DNA of 64,000 nt from Prevotella sp. UBA2742 (lineage in GTDB: Bacteria; Bacteroidota; Bacteroidia; Bacteroidales; Bacteroidaceae), in the NCBI GenBank assembly GCA_002353485.1, contig DEJS01000011.1, positions 65,367 through 129,366 on the forward strand. Reading direction: 5' to 3'. Under the pieces are notes generated by a model, which made no database searches, was not told the DNA's origin, and saw only the letters and a list, made by a program, of their open reading frames with translations. Positions 25,136-34,534 of the stretch are shown here, piece by piece (the stretch's first letter is position 1; each line of letters opens with the position of its first letter). Made by a program: the position numbers and the translations under genes.

Positions 25136-26830
25136 ATGCAAGGTACGGTAAGCGGCAGGAGTGACACCGTAGTATTTCTTGAAGTTACGGCGGAACGTGC
25201 TATCCTCATAGAAACCGGAAGACTCCCTTATCTCTTTCGTAGACATCAACGGCGCTGACACGAGCAGATGAGCAGCATACTCTACTCGTTTCTGGTTCAT
25301 ATAATCCACACGCGTATTGGTGCTGGCGAATTGCTGAATCAGTTGCGTTGACCTACGCCTACCGAATCCTGCCTGTTCCATCACCATATCGATACTTGCC
25401 TTCGGATTCAGGAACATCTTCTGTTCGTCGATGATGCGTTCCATCTCCAGGAATTCCTGAAGATCGTCAGTCTCAGCATTTTGAGACTGCATGGCGGCAG
25501 ACGGTTTGATACGCTCTAACAGCTTCTGTTTCTGCTCCAATGAGCTGATGACGTTCTGCAGGTCACGGTTCTTCCCATAAATGCGGCGCATGAAGAATAC
25601 GAGGATAGCCAGCACGACAAGTGCAAATGCCACCACCACCCAAAGCATGATGATACGGCGTTGCTGCAGGGCTATCTCGTGGTCCTTCTCCTGCGACTCA
25701 AACTGCTCGGCATATTCCATCGCTTTCTGATGCATATCACGGGCATGCAGCGAGTCGGTCACTATTGCTGCACGTCTGCTGAGATTGTAAGCCTGTTGAT
25801 GACGGCCCATAGCCACATTGTAGTCCTCTGCCTCGTGCAACAGACTCACATATTGACGGTTGATGGTATCAGCCTGTTGACGGCAACGCAACAAGTAGTC
25901 TTCTGTCACCCGTAGTCCCTCGGCATACCTGCCGCTGAACTTGAAGTAAGTCTTCAGACGTTGTCCTTTGTTTTGCTGTCCGTAGGGCGTCTGCCAATAG
26001 ATGTGAGCGTATCGGTCGGCACTGTCTCTTAGAGACAATTTTGCAAAAGCCCCTGCCATCATCGCGTAAGCCTGGCCGCGCAACATGTCGGCATTGCCAG
26101 TATGGAGAGTATCTAAAACACCAAGCGTAGTACGGCACGACGCAATACCTTCCTCCATCTGTTGGTCGTTGACGTGGGCTGTCGCTACCGTCAGTGCCAT
26201 CATGGCCAGTTTTGTGCGCTCGGCACTTTTCAGCTCTTTGCCCCCTAACGTCTTGACCTGCTCCATAGCCTCGTTCATCTTCGCCCAGGCTTGCGGCTTG
26301 TCGCCCATGTCATAGTAGCTCATGCCGATGAGCATCATGAAGTCGGCCTCCATAATGGGATTGTCCAGCTTCCGTACCAGTTGGATGCCTTCGATGGCCT
26401 GCTTGATACACTCCTCATGGTTGCCGAGGGGCAGCATCAGGCGCGTCATCCATTGCAGCACATGTGCACGGATGGTGTCATGCTGTTGTACATAGGGTGT
26501 CTCGTAGGCGCGGCGCACCTCGCCGACAGCCAGCAGACGGTCGACGGTTCCTTGATAGATGCGTGCACGGGTATAATAATAGGTGTGCTCTGCCAGTTCA
26601 CCCCTCTCGTAGAGCGAGTCCAGCATGTGGAAGGCCCGAGTGGTGTCCGTCTCTGCTATCTTCTCAATCTCTTGTGTCGTGCTGTCGCTCAGTGCTCCGT
26701 CTGTCTTGACCTGTCTTTTCGCCGGGTCCCCACAGGCGGCAGCCAACAGCACAATGGCCCAAAAGAACAAAGGTACTTTTTTTATTGATACTTCCAACTT
26801 TTTTTCTTTCTTTTTTCGATTACTATACAA
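25130..26830 (-). CDS. Membrane-spanning TPR sensor with cytoplasmic AraC-type DNA-binding domain
   Basis: A 566-residue one-protein signalling device. The N-terminus has a basic stretch, a hydrophobic segment and LLAAACGD (possible lipobox or anchor). Residues ~50-390 are helical TPR-like repeats predicted to be periplasmic. A membrane segment at ~395-414 (MLWVVVAFALVVLAILVFFM) is followed by a coiled linker and a C-terminal AraC helix-turn-helix (RVDYMNQKRVEYAAHLLV, then SSGFYEDSTFRRNFKKYYGVTPAAYR). This architecture is common in Bacteroidales. It lies 7 bases after the Fic gene, suggesting co-transcription. The regulated target is unknown. Confidence 0.88.
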   Translation of the reverse strand: MYSNRKKKEKKLEVSIKKVPLFFWAIVLLAAACGDPAKRQVKTDGALSDSTTQEIEKIAETDTTRAFHMLDSLYERGELAEHTYYYTRARIYQGTVDRLLAVGEVRRAYETPYVQQHDTIRAHVLQWMTRLMLPLGNHEECIKQAIEGIQLVRKLDNPIMEADFMMLIGMSYYDMGDKPQAWAKMNEAMEQVKTLGGKELKSAERTKLAMMALTVATAHVNDQQMEEGIASCRTTLGVLDTLHTGNADMLRGQAYAMMAGAFAKLSLRDSADRYAHIYWQTPYGQQNKGQRLKTYFKFSGRYAEGLRVTEDYLLRCRQQADTINRQYVSLLHEAEDYNVAMGRHQQAYNLSRRAAIVTDSLHARDMHQKAMEYAEQFESQEKDHEIALQQRRIIMLWVVVAFALVVLAILVFFMRRIYGKNRDLQNVISSLEQKQKLLERIKPSAAMQSQNAETDDLQEFLEMERIIDEQKMFLNPKASIDMVMEQAGFGRRRSTQLIQQFASTNTRVDYMNQKRVEYAAHLLVSAPLMSTKEIRESSGFYEDSTFRRNFKKYYGVTPAAYRTLHL

Positions 26831-26837
26831 ATTATAG

Positions 26838-27593
26838 CTATACTTCGAACTTGGCCAACACCTCTTTATACATATCTTGTGCCGTGAGGCAGGTGTCCGT
26901 CAGATACCCGTTGACGTGGCCCCATTCGTGCAAGCCTCTGTAGTAAAACATCTTCAGCTCGTCGGTGATGATGAACGGTACGATATCGTTGACCAGACAC
27001 TCCTTGAACATAACCAGGCGGCCCACACGTCCGTTGCCATCCTGAAACGGGTGAATCCGCTCCAGCTGCACATGAAAGTCCAAGATGTCATCCAGCGTCT
27101 TACGCCCCGAGGCATTGTAGTCTGACAGCAACGTCTTCATCTGCTGGTGCACTTCCTTGGGCGGACAAGTGTCCATACCACCCACCTCGTTAGGCAGCCG
27201 TTTGTAGTCGCCGACGGCAAACCAGTCTCTCCTGCTGTCCGAGGTTCCCGTTTTCAGCAACAGGTGCAGTTGCTTGATGAAGCTTTCTGAGAGTCTGTCC
27301 TCCGCATGGTCGATGATGTAGTCGATGCAGCGGAAATGGTTGACCGTCTCCACGATGTCATCCACGTTGATAGCCTCGTCTGCCACTCCGATGGTGTTCG
27401 TCTCAAAGATGTAGCGCGTCTGGTCGTGTGTCAGCCTGCTGCCCTCTATATGGTTGGAGTTGTAGGTCAGGTCTATCTGGGTCCTGTGGTAGATGCTGCC
27501 CTTTAGCCCCATCTCTTTCTGTTCCTTGAGTGTGGCCAGCAGCGGGTTGCTGGAGCCACTTGCTTTCTTACGCTTTTCGCTTGATATTTCCAT
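26838..27593 (-). CDS. Fic-domain protein (putative AMP transferase) with built-in inhibitory motif
   Basis: A 251-residue protein with the complete Fic active site HPFQDGNGRVGR at 181-192 (catalytic His181, phosphate-binding loop) and the flap region upstream. An N-terminal S-x3-E-G motif (S46 to G51, in NSNHIEG) matches the inhibitory helix of class II Fic proteins, which blocks ATP binding until released. Family members transfer AMP to hydroxyl groups of target proteins. No separate antitoxin gene is adjacent, consistent with intramolecular inhibition. The neighbouring downstream gene is the TPR-AraC regulator. Confidence 0.9.
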   Translation of the reverse strand: MEISSEKRKKASGSSNPLLATLKEQKEMGLKGSIYHRTQIDLTYNSNHIEGSRLTHDQTRYIFETNTIGVADEAINVDDIVETVNHFRCIDYIIDHAEDRLSESFIKQLHLLLKTGTSDSRRDWFAVGDYKRLPNEVGGMDTCPPKEVHQQMKTLLSDYNASGRKTLDDILDFHVQLERIHPFQDGNGRVGRLVMFKECLVNDIVPFIITDELKMFYYRGLHEWGHVNGYLTDTCLTAQDMYKEVLAKFEV

Positions 27594-27615
27594 CGTTCAA
27601 AATGCTAAACCGGTG

Positions 27616-27623
27616 CAAATATA
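27616..27623 (-). promoter_or_regulatory. -7 box of the Fic gene
   Basis: Minus-strand TATATTTG, 23 bases before the start codon at 27593. A clear -33 box is not seen. Confidence 0.55.
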
Positions 27624-27806
27624 AGGAAAACATTCCAATTATAGGCCAGGCAAGCACTTAAAATTGCATAAATAACATTATTTTTCTCAACTGGCTGATT
27701 ACTTTTCCCCCAAAGTTGCTGAGGAAACGCCCCTGAGGCAGCAAGGTGTAGACATATTTTTCAGGTTGGGTACATCACCAAAAAGTGCCATTCCATCGGC
27801 ATCGGT

Positions 27807-27862
27807 GCAAAAATGCCTGCTCCGTGCGCAAAAATGCCTGCTCCGTGTGCAAAAATGCCTGT
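27807..27862. repeat. 21-bp tandem repeat, 2.6 copies
   Basis: GCAAAAATGCCTGCTCCGTGC at 27807, then again at 27828 with one change, then a partial third copy at 27849. It lies between the divergent Fic and aspA promoters. The minus-strand reading frame across it encodes a repetitive RHFC.RS peptide but has no coding character. Confidence 0.7.
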
Positions 27863-27894
27863 AGAATAATAAGGGACTATTGCGCTTAATTTCG

Positions 27895-27902
27895 TAACTT
27901 TG
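27895..27902 (+). promoter_or_regulatory. -7 box of aspA
   Basis: TAACTTTG 38 bases before the aspA ATG. Confidence 0.7.
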
Positions 27903-27940
27903 CACATAGAATCTAAATTTGTAACTAAAAACATACAACT

Positions 27941-29356
27941 ATGACAGAACAGAAATTCCGAATAGAATCCGACCTCTTAGGAGAACTCAAAGTCCCTGCC
28001 GATGCCCTTTATGGTGTACAGACCCAGCGTGGCATCAACAACTATCACATCTCGCGCAAGACGATGTCGATGTACCACGACTTCATTATTGCCATTGCCT
28101 ACGTGAAGCTGGCAGCAGTACAAACCAATCACACCCTGGGTGTTATCAACAACGAGATAGCAGAAGCTATCAGTCAGGCCTGCCGAGAAATCATTGACGG
28201 CAAGTGGCACGAGCATTTCCCCATTGACATGGTGCAAGGCGGTGCAGGTACCTCGGTCAATATGAATGCCAACGAGGTGATTGCCAACCGCGCCCTTGAG
28301 ATTATGGGGCACGAGAAAGGTGACTACCAGTACTGTCTGCCCAACGATCACTGCAACTGCGGGCAATCGACCAACGATGTCTATCCTACTACTATCCGCC
28401 TGGCACTCATCCGCATGAACAAGAAACTGGTGGCTGCCCTGACCGGACTCATCAGTGCCTTCCGCTATAAGGGTGACGAGTTTAAGGACTGCATCAAGAT
28501 GGGACGCACACAGTTACAAGATGCCGTGCCCATGACCAGCGGACAGGAGTTCAACGCCTATGCCAACAATCTGGAGGAAGAAATCCTGAATCTGGAGCGC
28601 AACGTGAAACTGCTGCTCGAAATCAATATGGGCGGAACAGCCATCGGTACGGGCTTGAATGCCGTGCCGGGCTTCGCCAAGCTGTGTGCTGCCAACCTCT
28701 CGAAACTCACAGGCGAAGCCTTTGTCTCTGCCGCCGACTTGGTAGAGGCTACGCCCGACACGGGGGCTTACGTCAGTTATTCGTCAGCCTTGAAGCGTCT
28801 GGCTGTCAAACTCTCAAAGATTTGTAACGACCTGCGCCTGATGGCTTCCGGACCACGCTGTGGACTGAACGAAATCAACCTGCCACCGAAGGCTCCTGGC
28901 TCCAGCATCATGCCAGGCAAGGTGAACCCGGTCATCCCCGAGGTGGTCAATCAGGTTTGCTTCAAGGTCATCGGCAACGATACCACTGTCAGCTTTGCCG
29001 CCGAGGCGGGCCAGTTGCAGCTCAATGTCATGGAGCCTATCATCACAGTGTCGTTGTTCGAGAGTCTGATATGGCTGAAGTGCGCTATACAAACTCTTAC
29101 CGAGGAGTGCATACTGGGCATCACCGTGAATAAGGAGCGTTGCATGGAGATGGTGAAGAACTCTATCGGCATCGTCACCGCCCTCAATCCCTACATCGGC
29201 TACAAGACTTCTACAAAGGTGGCCAAAGAAGCCCTTGAGACCAACCGTTCTGTTTACGACATCGTACTTGAGAAAGGACTCATGACTCAGGAGAAACTTG
29301 ACGAGGCGCTTGACCCCAAAAACATGTTAATATCGCACAACTATACTGCAAAATAA
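27941..29356 (+). CDS. aspA: Aspartate ammonia-lyase
   Basis: A 471-residue enzyme of the fumarase/aspartase superfamily that splits L-aspartate into fumarate and ammonia. The superfamily signature GSSIMPGKVNP is present, with GGAGTSVNMNANEV, QSTNDVYPT and GRTQLQDAVPMT blocks; the length is that of aspartases. Fumarase class II is the closest alternative, but the start RIESDLLGELKVPADALYGVQT and C-terminal part favour aspartase. In anaerobes it feeds fumarate respiration, and the C4-dicarboxylate carrier dcuB lies 8.6 kb downstream on the same strand. Confidence 0.93.
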   Translation: MTEQKFRIESDLLGELKVPADALYGVQTQRGINNYHISRKTMSMYHDFIIAIAYVKLAAVQTNHTLGVINNEIAEAISQACREIIDGKWHEHFPIDMVQGGAGTSVNMNANEVIANRALEIMGHEKGDYQYCLPNDHCNCGQSTNDVYPTTIRLALIRMNKKLVAALTGLISAFRYKGDEFKDCIKMGRTQLQDAVPMTSGQEFNAYANNLEEEILNLERNVKLLLEINMGGTAIGTGLNAVPGFAKLCAANLSKLTGEAFVSAADLVEATPDTGAYVSYSSALKRLAVKLSKICNDLRLMASGPRCGLNEINLPPKAPGSSIMPGKVNPVIPEVVNQVCFKVIGNDTTVSFAAEAGQLQLNVMEPIITVSLFESLIWLKCAIQTLTEECILGITVNKERCMEMVKNSIGIVTALNPYIGYKTSTKVAKEALETNRSVYDIVLEKGLMTQEKLDEALDPKNMLISHNYTAK

Positions 29357-29363
29357 AAGACCT

Positions 29364-32300
29364 ATGAAACGATTACTACTACAAGCACTGACTACCCTAT
29401 TCATGTTCCTTATCAGCGGAACTGTCTGGGCAGACGATTTCACCGTAGAGCGAGCCGTGAATCTGGGGCAGCTGGACTCCTGGACCGACATCAGCCAGTT
29501 TCAGTGGCAGGTGATTGATCACGCCATCCAGGACAACCGCGAGGAGATGGATGCCCTCGAGACGCTGTTCTACGACCCGGCACCCAAGGACACGCTGGGC
29601 TTCTACAACCAGATTTACCAGGCCCGCGACAACCAGTACATCGTGCTGCGTCTGGACAAGGCTCAGAGTCACCGGCCTTTCTACGTGCGCGTAACGATGA
29701 AAAAAAGTAATGATGACCCTTCACAGAATTCGTCGAAGCTGTATGCCGTAGATGACTACGTCTACATCATGCCGCCCATCGGCAAAAACCAGCTGGAAGT
29801 AAAGATATGGCCACGGGACGAAGGCGAGGAGATGGCGAAGACCTATACCTTCAACAGCCACAGCTACGGTTCTTTGTCGCTGCGTACGGTGATGCTCGAT
29901 AAGAGCCGCATCGTGCCGGGCAACTACGACCTGCAGCTCATCTACTACGACAGGGCTACGGAGCTGAGCGACACCACTTATATACCGAACATGGTGACCG
30001 ACAAGCTATACACCTTCTACACCTACGACAAGGGTAACCTCGTGGAGGCTTATATGCGCTGTGACAATTTCAAGCGCATCAAGCTGAGACCCGAATGGTG
30101 GGCTGTGGATGCCGTGACACACGTCAACGACAACAGCGTGATGGTGATGACGGGTCCGACGATGGGCTTCCCCCAGCACAAGCGGCTGGACGCGCCGAAC
30201 CCCACCTATCTGGACTCGCGCCTGTTTTCCCATCACGATACGCTGTGGGTGAACCTCTATTTGGACAAAGTTCGCTCGACGAAGACAGAGGGTCTGACCA
30301 TGCACGCCGTGCGGGCCGACTTCGACAACAACCCTGTGGGCGACAACCTGCTGACGTGGGGCAAAGACCCCAAAACCGACCGCCTGTATGTGTTGACCGA
30401 CGGCGAGCCCGCCACCATCGAGTGCTATAGCGACGGCTTCCTGCCCAAGCTCTGTATGTATCCTGGTTCCTACGACCATATTACAGGCATCATCAGCGGC
30501 GAGTCGGAAGAGGTTGACATCTACCTGGAACCGATTGCTGCACCCATCACGTCGCCTACGGTAACCACCGCGATACTCTCTACGCTGACACCGACCATCG
30601 ACCTTCGTGGCGGCAAGTATATCTGTGACATTCAGGAGAGTGACATCTTCCCGACACCGCTGACGGAGACCGTCTTTTACGACGAATATGCCTCGCACAA
30701 GGACACCGCCAAGATAGCGAGAGGCATGGAGTACGACAATTATGCGGAGATGGATGTGGCCATCGTTTCACCGAATAACGTGCCGCACACCAGCGTCGTC
30801 TCGCTGAAAAAAGTCGATAACGGCGAGGATAACAAAATCCTGTCCGACAACCTGAAGGGTAACTCAAGGGTAATCTACAGCCCCTTGTTCGACTACAGCT
30901 ACTGGAGCACGCGTTTCAACCTGTGCGGGTATTTGGACATCAACACATCGGGACGTCCCGCTGTGGCTTTCGACGGTACGGAGGTACGTCAGTTGCCTAT
31001 TCTCGCCAATGTCTTCCTCGATACCGAGGACATGAAGAGGCAGATGGATAATGCCAGAGACGACCGTTTGGACGGAAAAGATGCGGGAAAGAAAGGCAAG
31101 GAATGGGTAACAGAAAAGGCTCCTGCTGCAGGCATGAATTTGAATTTGAAAATCCCACTGACGCCACCGTTCTACGTACGTTGGGGCCTTTCGGTAGATC
31201 TTTTCAAGGCTAAGAAAGTCAGCATGTCCTGTGCATACGGTATCGGTGCTGAAAAAGACTTTTGCTCAAAAGCCAAAGATCCTGATGCACCAGATAAGGC
31301 GCCGCAGTCGTTTACGTTGACTTCGTCCACTTACGAGGAAGTAGGATATGAAAACACTGACGCTACCCCGATAGCCGAGTTCTTAGGCTATGAGCCCCAA
31401 AATAAAAAAGAGAAGGATCCTACTGCTACGCTTTCCAAGAGTTGCACAGTCGGTGCCTATGCTGAGGTTTACGGCCAAATTGGCTTGCCTTTGTCCTTGT
31501 TTGCAACAACCAATCTGTCTGATTGGGCACAGTATTATTTGGGTTGGGAATATTGGGATGAGGCAAGCATTCGCGGAGCTGCCAGTTTCGGATTTACATG
31601 CAATGTCGACGCCATGAATTTCTTGGGAAATGTATGTCCCGAAAACAAAGAAACCGGCGAAAAATCCTGGGCTACCAAAGCGGCAAATTGGCTCGGCAGC
31701 AACAAGATAACGAAAGCCTTCAGGGATTTCTTCGGTCTTTCTATGAGTGTTAACGCCGGAGCCATGGTCAACGTGTCGGCAGGTCTTTACGGGTTCCACA
31801 ACCTTAAAGGGTCTTTGCATCCGCTGAGGAGCCATATCATGGGCGGCAGATTCTCAGGACAGGCGTTCGTCAACTTTAAGGTTAAGGCCAAGATTGACGT
31901 TATTGCAGCAGGTGCCGAAGCTGGTTTTAATGCGGGTGCCGGCATCAATTTCAAATGGGCGGGAGGCAGCCGCACGGACGGCCGCAACGGCTTCTCCGGC
32001 AGTGCCTATAGCTGGTATGCCGGTGCCGGACTCTACTACAAGGTGAAGTTCTTAGGATGGAGTAAGCATGGAGAATGCAATTTCGGTCGCCTGAACTCAG
32101 AGCAAATACTCATCAAGCCGAAGAGCTTCAAGAATCCGTACGACCCGTACTTCACCTACTTCCTGAGCGACCTTGACGACCCGAGAAAGCCTGCCAGCAA
32201 AGCCATGTTCAGAGCCATGCGCAGAGCCAACACGGAACTGCCGGGCATGTTCGTCATCGACTACGTTGACTATGACCAGCCCGTGAAATTCGTTTCGGGA

Positions 32301-34526
32301 GGCGACAGCATCATCTATCAGGAAAGCTACGAAAACCCCAACGACTATCGCGTAAATGTGGCATCATCGGGTTCGGCCATCTATCTGTCCGACTACAACC
32401 AGGGAGGATGCACCGACTACGACGCTGCTTCCATTCCTGGCACCGACCTCGTGGTGCTGGAGCAGGCGGAAGGAAAAATTGCCCAGGAGGACCTGGAAGA
32501 CAGCCTGCATCTCGACGAGACCGTCAAGCGTGCCAGCTGTGTCTATGGCCTCTATTACACCAAGAAGAAGACTGGCACAAAGTGGTACAGACCCAAACCC
32601 GTCTACAGTTCTCCGAATACCACATCCTATCGTCCCCGTGTGGCTCTGGCCGACAACGGAACAGGTGTGGCCGTCTGGCAGGAAGGACTCCTCGACAAGG
32701 GTAGCTGGGTGACAGAGAAAGACACCACAGACATTGCCGACCTCGTGATGACCGGTCAGCTGATGATGTCGCGCTTCGACGGCAACGAGACGTGGTCTGC
32801 ACCTGTGCCGCTGATGGCTGTCGGCGAGACCTGCATGCTGAAGGACTATCGTGTCACCTACGACGGCACGACGGCATTCGTCATCGTCCGCAAGGCCGAC
32901 GGTACGAAGAACGAGAACGTCTGTATGACTGTTGATGCTGGCAACAATATCACGATGCACGACGTGGATCAGAGCGACGTCATGATGCAGTTGCGCCGTG
33001 TGGGTAACCACAACGTCCTGGCGTGGACCAGCCAGCCTGACTCGCTGTCGCAGAACACGTTCTTCCAAGTGAAGAGCTACGATATGAGCGGAAAGCCTGA
33101 TCAGGGCATCAACACCTCGCTCATGTTGAATAATACGGACGTAGAGGAATTCCGCATCATCCCCGACCTCGAGGCCAAATCGCTGAACAATGTGGCGCTG
33201 CTGTGGCGTGAGACGGAGTTCGCCCAAGACAGTACGTTGATCAAGCTCAGAACCGCACGTCTAGTACCCATGAAGGACGGCAGTTTTAGTATCGGCACAC
33301 CCATCACTGCCGTACAGATCAAAGACAACAACGAAATCTATGGCTTCGACGGCTTTATGACCAAGGAGAAAATTCAGGTCTGCTATGTGGCCGTTGACTC
33401 TTTGGGCAACTCACTGCTGAACAAGACGGCAGCCTACTTCGGCAATGCCTTCAACTACACCATTGCGTTCGACAACGACAACAACCAGGGCTTCCAGTGC
33501 GGCAAGGATGAGATTAACCTGCTCGTCACCGTCAACAACTACGGTACATCGACCATCAGCGACTGTGTACTGACGATAGATGACAAGCAGTATCCGCTCA
33601 AAATGACGGTTTCGGCAGGAGAATCGGTCCAGGAGCGCGTCACCATACCTTATTTAATAGGTACGGGCGTGAATACGGTGCTCAACGTGAAGTACGACGA
33701 TGTCTTGGGCATTCAGGAGCAGAGCTATGCCCGCTTCCTGGCTCGCCGCCGTGCACGTAAGAACGGTACCCTTCGCCGTACGGCTGAGGAAAAGGCCGAG
33801 GATGGTGTCTACGAGCAACAGACCCAGACATTCTATCCCTATCATCCGCGTCTGGAGTGCTTCGTGGCCGCTCAGCGCGTAGACAAGAATGGCGACAACC
33901 ACATCACCATCTGTGTACGCAACTACGCACGACGCATGTCGAGGAGCGACTTCGCCTACATTGTGGGACTCAAGGAGAATGCTCATAGCCCCGTAGTCTA
34001 CATCGGCGGTGGTGAAGACCACATCCAATACGACACCAAGATGATATTCAACACGCCTGAAGAGGTAAAGGGAGATGGTGGATGTATGAATGACTTCGGC
34101 AGCTACCACGCTGGCTATGTCACCATCACCGTGCCCAATGTTACGGAGAAGAAGGAAATGTTCGTAGGTGCCACGTTGGTCTATAAGGATCCTAAGTCGG
34201 GCTGGTATATGCAACTCACCCCAGACTACAACTCAGGCAGCAAGAATGGTACGGTAACACTCTATCCGTCAGCGGAGGTGGTTTCTGTGAAGAATGTCTA
34301 TGACAACAACGACGCAGGCGTCCACATGCGTGTTAGCCGTCAGGGAAGCAACCTGGTGGTAACGGGTGCCGAGCCGCGTCAGCAGGTGCGCCTCTATCAG
34401 GCCAACGGTGCCATCATGGGCCGCCATCAGGCTGACGAGAACGGACGCGTTACCTTCACAGCACCTGGCGTCAGCGGGGTAGGACTGATCTCCACCGACA
34501 AGGAAACCGTGAAATTTGCTTATTAA
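29364..34526 (+). CDS. Very large secreted protein (1720 aa) with probable C-terminal sorting domain
   Basis: It has a signal peptide (MKRLLLQALTTLFMFLISGT, cut after VWA) and a long beta-rich mature part without a family I can name. The middle (~600-880) is Gly/Ala-rich (SGSAYSWYAGAGLYYKVKF, AGAEAGFNAGAGINFKW) and its DNA is more AT-rich than the flanks. Around 1080-1240 there are propeller-like strands (RPRVALADNGTGVAVWQEG). Residues ~1385-1455 resemble a CARDB/Ig-like domain (NLLVTVNNYGTSTISDCVLTI in part). The last ~80 residues resemble a type IX secretion sorting domain (VSRQGSNLVVTGAEPRQQVR, then LYQANGAIMG). It starts only 7 bases after aspA, so it is probably co-transcribed with it. 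Confidence 0.85.
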   Translation: MKRLLLQALTTLFMFLISGTVWADDFTVERAVNLGQLDSWTDISQFQWQVIDHAIQDNREEMDALETLFYDPAPKDTLGFYNQIYQARDNQYIVLRLDKAQSHRPFYVRVTMKKSNDDPSQNSSKLYAVDDYVYIMPPIGKNQLEVKIWPRDEGEEMAKTYTFNSHSYGSLSLRTVMLDKSRIVPGNYDLQLIYYDRATELSDTTYIPNMVTDKLYTFYTYDKGNLVEAYMRCDNFKRIKLRPEWWAVDAVTHVNDNSVMVMTGPTMGFPQHKRLDAPNPTYLDSRLFSHHDTLWVNLYLDKVRSTKTEGLTMHAVRADFDNNPVGDNLLTWGKDPKTDRLYVLTDGEPATIECYSDGFLPKLCMYPGSYDHITGIISGESEEVDIYLEPIAAPITSPTVTTAILSTLTPTIDLRGGKYICDIQESDIFPTPLTETVFYDEYASHKDTAKIARGMEYDNYAEMDVAIVSPNNVPHTSVVSLKKVDNGEDNKILSDNLKGNSRVIYSPLFDYSYWSTRFNLCGYLDINTSGRPAVAFDGTEVRQLPILANVFLDTEDMKRQMDNARDDRLDGKDAGKKGKEWVTEKAPAAGMNLNLKIPLTPPFYVRWGLSVDLFKAKKVSMSCAYGIGAEKDFCSKAKDPDAPDKAPQSFTLTSSTYEEVGYENTDATPIAEFLGYEPQNKKEKDPTATLSKSCTVGAYAEVYGQIGLPLSLFATTNLSDWAQYYLGWEYWDEASIRGAASFGFTCNVDAMNFLGNVCPENKETGEKSWATKAANWLGSNKITKAFRDFFGLSMSVNAGAMVNVSAGLYGFHNLKGSLHPLRSHIMGGRFSGQAFVNFKVKAKIDVIAAGAEAGFNAGAGINFKWAGGSRTDGRNGFSGSAYSWYAGAGLYYKVKFLGWSKHGECNFGRLNSEQILIKPKSFKNPYDPYFTYFLSDLDDPRKPASKAMFRAMRRANTELPGMFVIDYVDYDQPVKFVSGGDSIIYQESYENPNDYRVNVASSGSAIYLSDYNQGGCTDYDAASIPGTDLVVLEQAEGKIAQEDLEDSLHLDETVKRASCVYGLYYTKKKTGTKWYRPKPVYSSPNTTSYRPRVALADNGTGVAVWQEGLLDKGSWVTEKDTTDIADLVMTGQLMMSRFDGNETWSAPVPLMAVGETCMLKDYRVTYDGTTAFVIVRKADGTKNENVCMTVDAGNNITMHDVDQSDVMMQLRRVGNHNVLAWTSQPDSLSQNTFFQVKSYDMSGKPDQGINTSLMLNNTDVEEFRIIPDLEAKSLNNVALLWRETEFAQDSTLIKLRTARLVPMKDGSFSIGTPITAVQIKDNNEIYGFDGFMTKEKIQVCYVAVDSLGNSLLNKTAAYFGNAFNYTIAFDNDNNQGFQCGKDEINLLVTVNNYGTSTISDCVLTIDDKQYPLKMTVSAGESVQERVTIPYLIGTGVNTVLNVKYDDVLGIQEQSYARFLARRRARKNGTLRRTAEEKAEDGVYEQQTQTFYPYHPRLECFVAAQRVDKNGDNHITICVRNYARRMSRSDFAYIVGLKENAHSPVVYIGGGEDHIQYDTKMIFNTPEEVKGDGGCMNDFGSYHAGYVTITVPNVTEKKEMFVGATLVYKDPKSGWYMQLTPDYNSGSKNGTVTLYPSAEVVSVKNVYDNNDAGVHMRVSRQGSNLVVTGAEPRQQVRLYQANGAIMGRHQADENGRVTFTAPGVSGVGLISTDKETVKFAY

Positions 34527-34534
34527 GTAAAAAG

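Noticed and set aside
27699..27938. Minus-strand frame with RHFC.RS repeats
   Set aside because: Product of the 21-bp tandem repeat and the aspA promoter region; no start context or family.
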